Below are positions 1 through 6,857 of a stretch of 16,670 bases of DNA, one piece after another. Numbering within the stretch: the stretch's first letter is position 1; every line of letters begins with the position of its first letter. The translations under genes were made by a program, and so were the position numbers. The DNA is taken from assembly GCA_017744755.1 (NCBI GenBank), contig JAGIAU010000020.1:1-16670 (forward strand). Direction: 5' to 3'. The DNA comes from Microbacteriaceae bacterium (GTDB lineage Bacteria > Actinomycetota > Actinomycetes > Actinomycetales > Microbacteriaceae). The notes beneath the pieces were generated by a model that was not told where the DNA came from, searched no databases, and saw only the letters and a list, made by a program, of their open reading frames with translations.

Positions 1-783
1 AGCTGCAAGTACCCGTGGGGGCTCGACGACGCCGTCGACGACCCGAGCGGGCGGAAGAAGTTCGGGCACTACGCCGACGATGCGAGCGCGTTCGCCTGGC
101 TCCGCGAGGGGGCGCCGGCCGGCCGCCTGTGCATCGAGGCGCAGGTCATGGACCTCGCCGATGACATCGCCTACTCGGTGCACGACTTCGAGGACGCCAT
201 CGTCGAGGGCTACATCGACGTGCCGGAGATCGGGGAGCGCGCCGACCACGACGCGCTCGTCCGCGGCATGGCCCGGTGGGTCGGCGGCGGCGTCCCGGCC
301 GACGAGCTCGCCGCCGCCTTCGACCGGCTCGACTCCATCGAGGCCTGGCCGACGAGCTGGGACGGCGGCCGCGGCGACCGTGGCCGGCTGAAGAATCTCG
401 CGAGCTCGCTCATCGGCCGCTTCGTGAGCGCCGCCCAGCGCGCGACCCGCGAGGCGCACGGTCAGCACGCGCTCGCGCGCTACGGCGCCGACGTCGTCGT
501 CCCCGCGGAGACGCGCGCCGAGATCGCCGTGCTCAAGGGCATCGTCGGCTCCTACGTCATGTCGAACATCGGACGCCAGCCTGTCTACGTCCGGCAGCGC
601 GCCGTGCTCGTCGAGCTCGCCGACCGCCTCTACGAGATCGGCTCCGGCCACCTCGACGTCGACTTCCAGGCGGAGTGGGACGCGGCCCCGGACGACGCGG
701 CCCGCAAGCGCGTCATCGTCGACCAGGTCGCCTCGCTCACCGATCAGAACGCGAACACCTGGCACTCGCTGCTCGTAGGCTGA
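1..783 (+). CDS. dgt: Deoxyguanosinetriphosphate triphosphohydrolase (dGTPase), 3' part, start outside window
   Basis: The reading frame is open from base 1 and supplies the last 260 residues. Dgt proteins hydrolyse dNTPs, classically dGTP, to the nucleoside and tripolyphosphate, and belong to the HD metal-dependent phosphohydrolases. Near the left edge the family signature KYPW is followed by KKFGHYADD. At residues 50-62 of the visible part comes MDLADDIAYSVHD, whose Asp belongs to the metal-binding set of this family. The first HD motif lies upstream of the window and cannot be checked. The C-terminal half is the helical region typical of the family, with no break. The stop is 4 bp before the dnaG start, and dgt followed by dnaG is a common actinobacterial order, so the two are probably cotranscribed. 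The family call is firm; the actual nucleotide preference is inferred. Confidence 0.93.
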   Translation, partial: SCKYPWGLDDAVDDPSGRKKFGHYADDASAFAWLREGAPAGRLCIEAQVMDLADDIAYSVHDFEDAIVEGYIDVPEIGERADHDALVRGMARWVGGGVPADELAAAFDRLDSIEAWPTSWDGGRGDRGRLKNLASSLIGRFVSAAQRATREAHGQHALARYGADVVVPAETRAEIAVLKGIVGSYVMSNIGRQPVYVRQRAVLVELADRLYEIGSGHLDVDFQAEWDAAPDDAARKRVIVDQVASLTDQNANTWHSLLVG

Positions 784-787
784 TCGG

Positions 788-2719
788 ATGGCCGGACTGA
801 TCCGTCGCAGCGACGTCGACGAGGTCCGCGCCCGCACGAACATCGCCGACGTCATCGGCGACTACGTCACGCTGAAGTCGGCGGGCGTCGGCTCGCTGAA
901 GGGCCTCTGCCCGTTCCACGACGAGCGCTCGCCGTCGTTCAACGTCCGCCCCGGGGTCGGCTACTTCCACTGCTTCGGCTGCGGCGAGGGCGGGAACGTC
1001 TACGACTTCCTCATGAAGATCGACCACGTCACCTTCCCGGAGGCGGTCGAGCGGCTCGCCGCCCGCATCGGCTACGAGCTGCATTACGAGGAGGGCGGCA
1101 GGTCGGCGGAGGAACGCGGCAACCGCGCCCGGATCCTCGCGGCGAACACGGCGGCCGAGGCGTTCTTCCGGAGCCAGCTCGGCACGCCGGAGGCGCAGCC
1201 GGGCAGGGCGTTCCTCGGCGAGCGCGGCTTCGACGCCGCCGCTGCCGCGCGCTTCGGCGTCGGCTTCGCCCCGAAGGGCGCCGCGCTCGCGGCGGCGCTG
1301 AGGGGCCAGGGCTTCACGGAGGACGAGCTCGTGGCCGCCGGACTGCTCGGCCGCCGCGAGCGCGGCGACGTCTACCCGCGCTTCCGCTCCCGCCTCATCT
1401 GGCCGATCCGCGACACGACGGGGCAGACCGTCGGCTTCGGCGCGCGTCGCCTCCTCGACGAGGACCAGGGCCCCAAGTACCTGAACACGCCCGAGACGGC
1501 GGTCTACCACAAGGCCAACGTCCTCTACGGCCTCGACCTCGCCAAGCGGGACATCTCGCGGCAGAAGCAGGTCGTCGTCGTCGAGGGCTACACCGACGTC
1601 ATGGCGGCGCACCTCGCGGGCGTGACGACGGCGGTCGCGACCTGCGGCACCGCGTTCGGCGTCGACCACATCAAGATGATCCGGCGGATCCTCGGCGACT
1701 CCGAGCAGAACGCGGTCGCGACCGCGGCCGAGGTCGTCTTCACCTTCGACGGCGACGCGGCGGGCCTCAACGCCGCGGCGAAGGCGTTCGAGGAGGAGTC
1801 GCGGTTCAACGCGCAGACCTTCGTCGCCGTCGCCCCCGACGGCCTCGACCCGTGCGATCTGCGGCTCCGGCGCGGCGACGGGGCGGTGCGCGCGCTCATC
1901 GAGTCCCGGAAGCCGATGTTCGAGTTCATCATCCGCAGGACGTTCTCCGGATTCGACCTCGACTCGGCGGAGGGACGCGTGCAGGCGCTGCGCGCCGCGG
2001 CGCCCGTCGTCGCCGGCATCCGGGACCAGGCGCTCCTGACCGAGTACGCGCGGCTGCTCGCCCGCTGGCTCGGCTCGGACCCCACCGAGGTGCTGAACGC
2101 CGTGCGTGCGGCGGCTCGCGGGGCGAGCGGGGGCCGGCGCGGGGCGAGCGGCGCCGTGCGCGGGGCGAGCGGCGCGGAGCGCGATTCGAGACCTCCGCAC
2201 GAGGACGACGGCGCCGCGCCGCCGCCCGAGGCGGCCGCTCGACCCGCGATCACGCTGGGTTCCCTCGGCCGGGACCCGAACACCCGCCTCGAGGTCGAGG
2301 CGCTGCAGGCGCTGCTGCAGTACCCCGCGGAGGTCGGGCCGGAGCTCGCCGGCCGGGTCGTCGCGAGCGCGTTCGCCGACCCGAGCCTCGCGGTGGTGCG
2401 GGACGCCGTCGCGGTGCAGCTCGGCGTCGCGGGCGATCCCGGCTGGATCGACGAGGTCGTCGCGGAGGCCCCCGAGCCGTACCGCGGGCTCGTTCGGGAG
2501 CTCGCCGTGTCGCCCATCCCGGGGCGGCCCGAGACCATCGCCCTGACGGTGCGCTCCGTCGCCGCGTCCGTCGTCGACCGGGAGCTGCTGCGCCGGAAGA
2601 AGGACGCGCTCGGCGCCCTGCAGCGGATCGAGCGGGACGCCGAGCCCGAGCGGTTCGCCGAGCTGCAGCGGGAGCTCGTCGCGCTGGACGCGGAGCGCAC
2701 CCGGCTGCGCGGCGAGTAG
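788..2719 (+). CDS. dnaG: DNA primase DnaG
   Basis: This 643-residue primase makes the RNA primers for DNA replication and normally works with the DnaB helicase. The CHC2 zinc site is complete: C41-x2-H44-x17-C62-x2-C65 in CPFHDERSPSF...YFHCFGCGEGG. The catalytic core follows, with the Toprim Glu at E266 (VVVVEGYTDVMA) and the DxD pair at D321/D323 (FTFDGDAAG). About residues 500-643 form the helical, Glu/Arg-rich C-terminal domain that contacts helicase in this family. ATG 788 is 4 bp after the dgt stop and gives the usual primase N-terminus. The linker at residues 444-464 contains three heptads RGASGxx encoded by an exact 21-bp tandem repeat, followed by an acidic and Pro-rich stretch. All catalytic residues I can check are present, so the enzyme should be functional. 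Confidence 0.97.
   Translation: MAGLIRRSDVDEVRARTNIADVIGDYVTLKSAGVGSLKGLCPFHDERSPSFNVRPGVGYFHCFGCGEGGNVYDFLMKIDHVTFPEAVERLAARIGYELHYEEGGRSAEERGNRARILAANTAAEAFFRSQLGTPEAQPGRAFLGERGFDAAAAARFGVGFAPKGAALAAALRGQGFTEDELVAAGLLGRRERGDVYPRFRSRLIWPIRDTTGQTVGFGARRLLDEDQGPKYLNTPETAVYHKANVLYGLDLAKRDISRQKQVVVVEGYTDVMAAHLAGVTTAVATCGTAFGVDHIKMIRRILGDSEQNAVATAAEVVFTFDGDAAGLNAAAKAFEEESRFNAQTFVAVAPDGLDPCDLRLRRGDGAVRALIESRKPMFEFIIRRTFSGFDLDSAEGRVQALRAAAPVVAGIRDQALLTEYARLLARWLGSDPTEVLNAVRAAARGASGGRRGASGAVRGASGAERDSRPPHEDDGAAPPPEAAARPAITLGSLGRDPNTRLEVEALQALLQYPAEVGPELAGRVVASAFADPSLAVVRDAVAVQLGVAGDPGWIDEVVAEAPEPYRGLVRELAVSPIPGRPETIALTVRSVAASVVDRELLRRKKDALGALQRIERDAEPERFAELQRELVALDAERTRLRGE
2117..2179 (+). repeat. 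Three-unit 21-bp tandem repeat inside dnaG linker
   Basis: The 14-mer CGCGGGGCGAGCGG occurs exactly at 2117-2130, 2138-2151 and 2159-2172, a strict 21-bp period. It encodes the heptads RGASGGR, RGASGAV and RGASGAE in the linker between the catalytic core and the C-terminal domain of primase. Each unit keeps the reading frame, so gain or loss of units would only change linker length. Confidence 0.9.
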
Positions 2720-2728
2720 CGTGGGAGC

Positions 2729-3562
2729 GTGACCGAAGCGACGCTGCAGCGGGACGCGGCCGTCCGCGCGACGGACCTGAGCCTGCGCTACCACTCGTCG
2801 AGCCAGGTGACGCGCTCGATCGCGGTCGACGGCGTCGACTTCGAGATCGGCTCCGGCGAGATCCTCGCGGTCGTCGGCGAGACCGGCTCCGGCAAGTCGA
2901 CGCTCGCCCGCGCCGTCGCGCTGCAGGCCGACATCGCGGGGGACCGGCGCTCGCCGCGGATCTCCGGCGGCGGTCTCGAGGTGCTCGGCGAGGAGGTGCG
3001 CGGCATCACACGGCGCCGGCGCGACCGGCTGCAGGTGCGGGTCGGGTTCCTCCGGCAGGAGGCCGGGCAGCACCTCTCGCCGCGGCTCACGGTCGAGGAG
3101 AACATCATCGAGCCGATCTACCTCGTCGACCGGAGGTTCGACCGGGAGGCCGCCGGCGCGCACGCCGCGACGCTGCTCGACGCGGTCCACCTGCCGCTGT
3201 CCATGCTCGACGAGATGCCGCACGAGCTGTCGAAGGGCCAGCGGCAGCGCGTCGCCATCGCGCGCTCGCTCGTGCTCGAGCCGGCGCTGCTCGTCGCCGA
3301 CGATCCGACGGCCGGCATCGACGTCACCGTGCGCTCGCACATCCTCGACGTCATCGCGCAGCTCCAGGAGCGCCGCTCGTTCGCGGCGCTCGTCGTCACG
3401 GCGGACCTCGCCGAGGTCCGCCGCATCACCGACCGCGTCGCGGTCATGCAGCAAGGGAGGATCGTGGGCATCGGACCCATGGACGACGTGTTCGACGACC
3501 CGCAGCACCCGTACGTCCGCCGGCTCGGGGAGTCGCTCGGCGCGATGCGGGCGAGCGCGTGA
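2729..3562 (+). CDS. Stand-alone ABC transporter-type ATPase with altered catalytic motifs
   Basis: This 277-residue protein is one ABC nucleotide-binding domain most like the dipeptide/nickel (DppD/DppF) branch. Visible motifs are Walker A GETGSGKST (residues 50-58), Q-loop Gln110, signature LSKGQ (167-171) and Walker B LLVAD with Asp191. Two key positions differ: the residue after Walker B, normally the catalytic Glu of DEPT, is Asp192 (DDPT), and the H-loop His of the usual THD is Ala225 (TAD). The D-loop reads AGID where SALD is usual. The C-terminal HPYVRRL segment is typical of peptide-type ATPases. No permease or binding protein adjoins it. GTG 2729 lies 9 bp after the dnaG stop, with GGGAG only 1 nt upstream of it, so initiation may be weak or coupled to dnaG. 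Its stop overlaps the next gene by 4 bp. It could be a weak or regulatory ATPase; substrate and partner are unknown. Confidence 0.85.
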   Translation: MTEATLQRDAAVRATDLSLRYHSSSQVTRSIAVDGVDFEIGSGEILAVVGETGSGKSTLARAVALQADIAGDRRSPRISGGGLEVLGEEVRGITRRRRDRLQVRVGFLRQEAGQHLSPRLTVEENIIEPIYLVDRRFDREAAGAHAATLLDAVHLPLSMLDEMPHELSKGQRQRVAIARSLVLEPALLVADDPTAGIDVTVRSHILDVIAQLQERRSFAALVVTADLAEVRRITDRVAVMQQGRIVGIGPMDDVFDDPQHPYVRRLGESLGAMRASA

Positions 3563-4596
3563 CGGCCCCGGACGCGGCGGGCGACGGCGCCCGCGCGCGG
3601 CGGGGCTCGGGGGAGCTGCGCGATCCGCTGCGCGGCACGGGCGCGCCGCTGCCGTCGGGGGACCGGCCGGTGCCGGGGCCGGTCGCGGTCCTGCCGGGCG
3701 GCGCGGCGCATCTCGTCGCCGCGGTCGAGGCGGGCGGCGGCACCGTCGCCCCGCTCGGGCCCGACACCGCCGGCATCATCTGGGCGCATCCGAGCGACCC
3801 CGCCGGGCTCGAGGCGGTGCTCGCCGAGCACCCAGACCTCGGCTGGGTGCAGCTGCCGTGGGCCGGGGTGGACGCGTTCGCCGGCGTGCTCGCGGCGCAC
3901 GCCGGGCGGCGCTTCCCGATCTGGACGAGCGCGAAGGGCGCGTACTCGGAGCCCGTCGCCGAGCATGCCGTGACGCTCGCGCTGGCCTGCCTGCGGGAGC
4001 TGCCGGAGAAGGCGCGGCGCACGTCCTGGTCGGCGCGTTCCGGCGAGTCGATCTTCGGCCGCCGTGTCCTCATCATCGGCGCGGGCGGCATCGCCCAGGA
4101 GATCATCCGGCTGCTGCAGCCGTTCGACACGTCGATCACGATCGTGCGACGCTCGCCCGGCGAGGTGCCGGGCGCGGATCGCGTCGTCACCGTCGACCGG
4201 CTCGACGAGGTGCTGCCGGAGGCGGAGATCGTCATCCTCGCGGCCGCGGCGACGGGGGAGACCAAGCACCTCTTCGACGCGCACCGCATCGGCCTGATGG
4301 CCCCCGATGCGGTGCTCGTGAACATCGCCCGCGGCTCCCTCGTCGACACGACGGCGCTCGCCGAGGCGCTGCACCGCGGGCACCTCGCCGGGGCCGGCAT
4401 CGACGTGACCGATCCCGAGCCGCTGCCGGACGGGCATCCGCTGTGGACGGCGCCGCGCGTCGTCATCACGTGCCACTCGGCGGACACCGACGAGATGGTC
4501 GCGCCGCTGCTCGCCAGCCGCGTCGAGTCGAACGTCCGCGCCCTGCTGGGGGACGGCGCCTTCATCGGCGTCGTGGACCCGCGGGCGGGGTACTGA
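3559..4596 (+). CDS. D-isomer-specific 2-hydroxyacid dehydrogenase family protein
   Basis: The 345-residue product belongs to the NAD(P)-dependent D-2-hydroxyacid dehydrogenases, which reversibly reduce 2-keto acids. The Rossmann nucleotide loop is GAGGIAQ at residues 174-180. The catalytic Arg is R258 in NIARGSLVD, the Glu is E287 in DVTDPEPLP, and the acid/base His is H306 in VVITCHSAD, where most relatives have Pro rather than Cys before the His. Start choice is uncertain. GTG 3559 forms a GTGA overlap with the upstream ATPase and suggests translational coupling, but it adds about 37 low-complexity residues. In-frame GTG 3670 has GGGGGA at 3657-3662, a good 7-nt spacing, and begins just before the first beta strand (VAVLPGG). 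The substrate cannot be read from sequence. The gene ends 22 bp from the stop of the convergent DUF2510 gene. Confidence 0.88.
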   Translation: MTAPDAAGDGARARRGSGELRDPLRGTGAPLPSGDRPVPGPVAVLPGGAAHLVAAVEAGGGTVAPLGPDTAGIIWAHPSDPAGLEAVLAEHPDLGWVQLPWAGVDAFAGVLAAHAGRRFPIWTSAKGAYSEPVAEHAVTLALACLRELPEKARRTSWSARSGESIFGRRVLIIGAGGIAQEIIRLLQPFDTSITIVRRSPGEVPGADRVVTVDRLDEVLPEAEIVILAAAATGETKHLFDAHRIGLMAPDAVLVNIARGSLVDTTALAEALHRGHLAGAGIDVTDPEPLPDGHPLWTAPRVVITCHSADTDEMVAPLLASRVESNVRALLGDGAFIGVVDPRAGY

Positions 4597-4618
4597 GCAC
4601 GCCGGGCGGCGCGGGCGG

Positions 4619-5899
4619 CTACGCCGCGGGCGCTCCGGTGTCGACGTTCGAGGCGAACTCCTCGTCGATGTCGATGCGGTAGCTCCCGAGCTCGTCCTCG
4701 ATGAGGATGATGACGGCGCCGAGCGGGCCGACCTCGTCGGCCGCGTCGCACTCGAAGGACTCGCCGGCGACGACCGGCTGCATCGCCGGGCAAGTCACCT
4801 CGATGGGGAACCCGCCCTCGTCGAGGAAGCTCGACTCGATCTCGTCCTCGAGCATCGAGGCGGTGTACCAGGACGTCCAGTAGCTGAGCTCGGAGGTCGT
4901 CGGCGTCTCGGTCGCGACGACGAGGTCGACCGTGCGCGGCACGCCGTCGCCGGCGTCAGCCGTGCAGGTCACGGTCGAGCCGAGCTTCGGCGAGATCGTC
5001 GGCGGGCAGCTCAGCTCGACGGCGACCCCGTCGTCGGCGAGGATCTGCTGCTCGACCTGGCGCACCATCGGGGCCGTCTGCAGCGCGCCGCCGCCGGAGG
5101 CCGAGGTCAGGAGGTAGCCGCCGAGGCCGAGGGCGCTCAGGACGAGCGCGGTGATCGCGGGGCTGCGGACGGCGGGGTTCCCGGCGGAACGCACGAGCGC
5201 GATGATCGCGAACAGCGCCGCGAGGATCCAGCAGGCGACGAGCACCCAGAACGCGCCGTCCCACACGATCGTCGGGACGTCGTCGAGGAACGCGAGGTCT
5301 AGCCTAGCGCGGAAGCGGAGGACGCCCGCGATGACGATGGCGGCGATCGCGAAGCCGATCGCGGCGCGGGCGAAGCCGGTCAGGGCGGGCTTGCCGGCCG
5401 GGGCCTTCGGACTCGGCTGCGCCCACTGCGGGTCCGGCTCGGACGGGGAGCCGGGCGCGGGGAACGGCGCAGACCACTGGCCGGGCTGCGGGGCGGTGGC
5501 GGGCTGCGGCAGGGGAGCCGGCCCGGGCTGCCCGACGATCGGCGCGGCCTGCGGCATGGACGCGGGCGGCGCGACGACCGGTGCAGCCGGGGCTGCCGCC
5601 TCGGGCGCCGAGGACATCGGGGCCGCGGCCTGCGCTGGCGCGTTCTGGACCGGCGCCTGGCTCTGCGCCTGCCCGAGCAGCGCCGCGAAGTCGACGCCGT
5701 CGAGGGAGGGCAGCGCCGACGCCGCCGCCGGGGTCGCGGGACCGGCCTCCGGCTCCGCGGGCGCCACGGGCCTCCAGTGCGCCGCGCTGACCTCCTCGGT
5801 CCACTGGACGCCGTCCCACCAGCGGGCGCGCGTCGGGTCCGTCGGGTCCGCGTACCATCCCGCGGCCGGCAGCGCGCCGCCGCCCGTCGTGTCCGTCAT
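4619..5899 (-). CDS. DUF2510-domain membrane protein with two DUF4333-like C-terminal modules
   Basis: The product has 426 residues. Residues 14-38 match DUF2510 (GWYADPTDP...RWWDGVQWT), a small Trp-rich module common at the N-terminus of actinobacterial membrane proteins. Residues 43-173 are Pro/Ala/Gln-rich and probably disordered. Three hydrophobic segments follow at about 174-194, 216-236 and 248-266. The rest, residues 275-426, contains two modules with the DUF4333 pattern of a CP pair then a second Cys (C298/C312 and C370/C384), likely disulfide pairs outside the cell. The chosen ATG 5899 begins MTDTTGG just before DUF2510 and has a GGGGG tract upstream; the frame stays open to 6037, but that extension overlaps the tRNA and is not family-like. 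The function is unknown; an envelope role is inferred from the architecture. Confidence 0.88.
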   Translation of the reverse strand: MTDTTGGGALPAAGWYADPTDPTRARWWDGVQWTEEVSAAHWRPVAPAEPEAGPATPAAASALPSLDGVDFAALLGQAQSQAPVQNAPAQAAAPMSSAPEAAAPAAPVVAPPASMPQAAPIVGQPGPAPLPQPATAPQPGQWSAPFPAPGSPSEPDPQWAQPSPKAPAGKPALTGFARAAIGFAIAAIVIAGVLRFRARLDLAFLDDVPTIVWDGAFWVLVACWILAALFAIIALVRSAGNPAVRSPAITALVLSALGLGGYLLTSASGGGALQTAPMVRQVEQQILADDGVAVELSCPPTISPKLGSTVTCTADAGDGVPRTVDLVVATETPTTSELSYWTSWYTASMLEDEIESSFLDEGGFPIEVTCPAMQPVVAGESFECDAADEVGPLGAVIILIEDELGSYRIDIDEEFASNVDTGAPAA

Positions 5900-6013
5900 C
5901 CTGCCCCCAGCCGAGATCGGTTGGCACTCATTCTGTACGATCGGACGACGGAGCGCACGCGGGCGCGGCGCGGGGCCGCGTCGCCGGAAAGCGCGGTCTG
6001 ATCGGGGAAAAAG
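5900..6013. other. Intergenic gap between DUF2510 gene and tRNA-Asn
   Basis: These 114 bp should hold the promoter of the DUF2510 gene on the minus strand. The only candidate I see is a weak -10-like CAGAAT (complement of 5930-5935), about 31 bp before the start codon, with no convincing -35. On the minus strand, downstream of the tRNA, there is a short T run (complement of 6008-6012) but no clear hairpin. Any plus-strand promoter for azlC would also have to lie here or inside the tRNA gene; I find no good one. Confidence 0.3.
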
Positions 6014-6086
6014 CTCCCCCACTTGGACTCGAACCAAGAACCTATCGGTTAACAGCCGATTGCTCTGCCAATTGAGCTATGGAGGA
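6014..6086 (-). tRNA. tRNA-Asn (anticodon GTT)
   Basis: The minus strand folds into a complete 73-nt cloverleaf. The acceptor stem pairs TCCTCCA with TGGGGGA and is followed by discriminator G, as expected for tRNA-Asn. The D stem is GCTC/GAGC. The anticodon stem is ATCGG/CCGAT around loop CTGTTAA, giving anticodon GTT. The variable loop is AGGTT, and the T arm is CTTGG, TTCGAGT, CCAAG. The 3' CCA is not encoded: the next bases are CTT. A -10-like TATCCT (complement of 6109-6114) sits 22 bp upstream and lies inside the first codons of azlC. The gene stands alone, with no neighbouring tRNA or integrase. Confidence 0.97.
6081..6086 (+). promoter_or_regulatory. Shine-Dalgarno of azlC, located in the complement of the tRNA-Asn acceptor stem
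   Basis: GGAGGA at 6081-6086 is 9 nt upstream of ATG 6096, an ideal spacing. It is also the exact complement of the first six bases of tRNA-Asn. The alternative ATG 6087 would have zero spacing to it, so this site decides the start in favour of 6096. Confidence 0.65.
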
Positions 6087-6095
6087 ATGCGCCCC

Positions 6096-6857
6096 ATGGG
6101 GCCGTACAAGGATAGCAAAGCGCGGGACCCGGAGATCGCCACCGCGATCCGCAGCGGCGTCGCCGTCGGGGTCGCCGTGTCGCTCTACGGCGTGTCGTTC
6201 GGCGCGCTCGCCGTCGCGGCGGGCCTCGACGTGTGGCAGACCTGCGCGCTGAGCCTCCTCATGTTCACGGGCGGCTCGCAATTCGCGCTCATCGGCGTGC
6301 TCGCAGCGGGCGCCGTGCCGCTCACGGCGGCGACCGGCTGGGCGGCGGTCGCCGCGGCGACGCTGCTCGGGACGCGGAACGCGCTGTACGCGCTGCGGGC
6401 CGCGCCCATCGTCGGCCCCGGCCGGCTCCGGCGCCTCGCGGCGGCGCACTGGACGATCGACGAGACGATCGCGGTGTCGACCGCCCAGGGGACGCCCGCC
6501 GCGCGCCGGGCCGGCTTCTGGATCACGGGCGTCGTCATCTACGCCGGCTGGAACGTCACGACCCTCATCGGCGCGCTCATCGGCGACCTGCTCGGCGACG
6601 TGCGCGCGTGGGGGCTCGACGCGGCGGCCGCGGCCGCGTTCCTCGGCCTGCTGTGGCCGCGGCTGCGGGGCCTGCAGCCCGTCGCGGTCGCGATCGCCGC
6701 CGCGGTCGTCGCGGTGGCGTGCGTGCCGTGGACGCCGCCGGGCGTCCCCGTGCTCGCGGCCACCGCGGTTGCGATCGTCGCGGGGCTGACGAACGCGCTC
6801 GGCCCGAGGGGCGGCGCCTCAGCACCGGAGACGCCGCAGGGGGGACTGCCCGCATGA
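6096..6857 (+). CDS. azlC: AzlC family branched-chain amino acid exporter, large subunit
   Basis: The 253-residue membrane protein has the AzlC hallmarks: a hydrophobic first helix ending YGVSFGALAVAAGL, then LMFTGGSQFA (about residues 55-64) and LLGTRNALYALR (90-101). Members of this family form an amino acid exporter with a small AzlD-type partner, as in BrnFE/AzlCD, which export branched-chain amino acids. ATG 6096 is preferred over ATG 6087 because GGAGGA (6081-6086) then has 9-nt spacing. The next in-frame start, GTG 6177, would remove part of helix 1. The stop overlaps the azlD start as ATGA, which implies coupled translation. The start lies 9 bp from the divergent tRNA-Asn, so an azlC transcript carrying this ribosome-binding site must run antisense through at least part of the tRNA gene. 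Substrate specificity is inferred from the family. Confidence 0.92.
   Translation: MGPYKDSKARDPEIATAIRSGVAVGVAVSLYGVSFGALAVAAGLDVWQTCALSLLMFTGGSQFALIGVLAAGAVPLTAATGWAAVAAATLLGTRNALYALRAAPIVGPGRLRRLAAAHWTIDETIAVSTAQGTPAARRAGFWITGVVIYAGWNVTTLIGALIGDLLGDVRAWGLDAAAAAAFLGLLWPRLRGLQPVAVAIAAAVVAVACVPWTPPGVPVLAATAVAIVAGLTNALGPRGGASAPETPQGGLPA

Noticed and set aside
737..3508. A 923-codon open frame on the minus strand opposite dnaG and the ATPase
   Set aside because: Its translation is Arg/Asp/Glu/Val-rich without any family motif, and it mirrors real genes with clear motifs on the plus strand. Long antisense frames are usual at this GC content.
1852..3558. In-frame upstream extension of the dehydrogenase to make a 914-residue protein
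   Set aside because: The extension lies out of frame within dnaG and the ATPase and is low-complexity Arg/Ala sequence.
4597..4627. A bidirectional terminator between the convergent dehydrogenase and DUF2510 genes
   Set aside because: Only a 5-bp GCGGC/GCCGC stem with a 3-nt loop is present, inside the end of the DUF2510 coding sequence and without T tracts; too weak to call.
5921..5929. TTGGCACTC resembling half of a CIRCE heat-shock operator
   Set aside because: The second half (GAGTGCTAA after 9 bp) is absent, so it is not an inverted repeat.
6014..6086. tRNA-Asn as an integration site for a mobile element
   Set aside because: No integrase, no repeat of the tRNA 3' end and no change in base composition are visible on either side.
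5151..6095. In-frame upstream extension of azlC to a 568-residue protein
   Set aside because: It would run antisense through the DUF2510 gene and through the tRNA. ATG 6096 has a good ribosome-binding site and matches family length.
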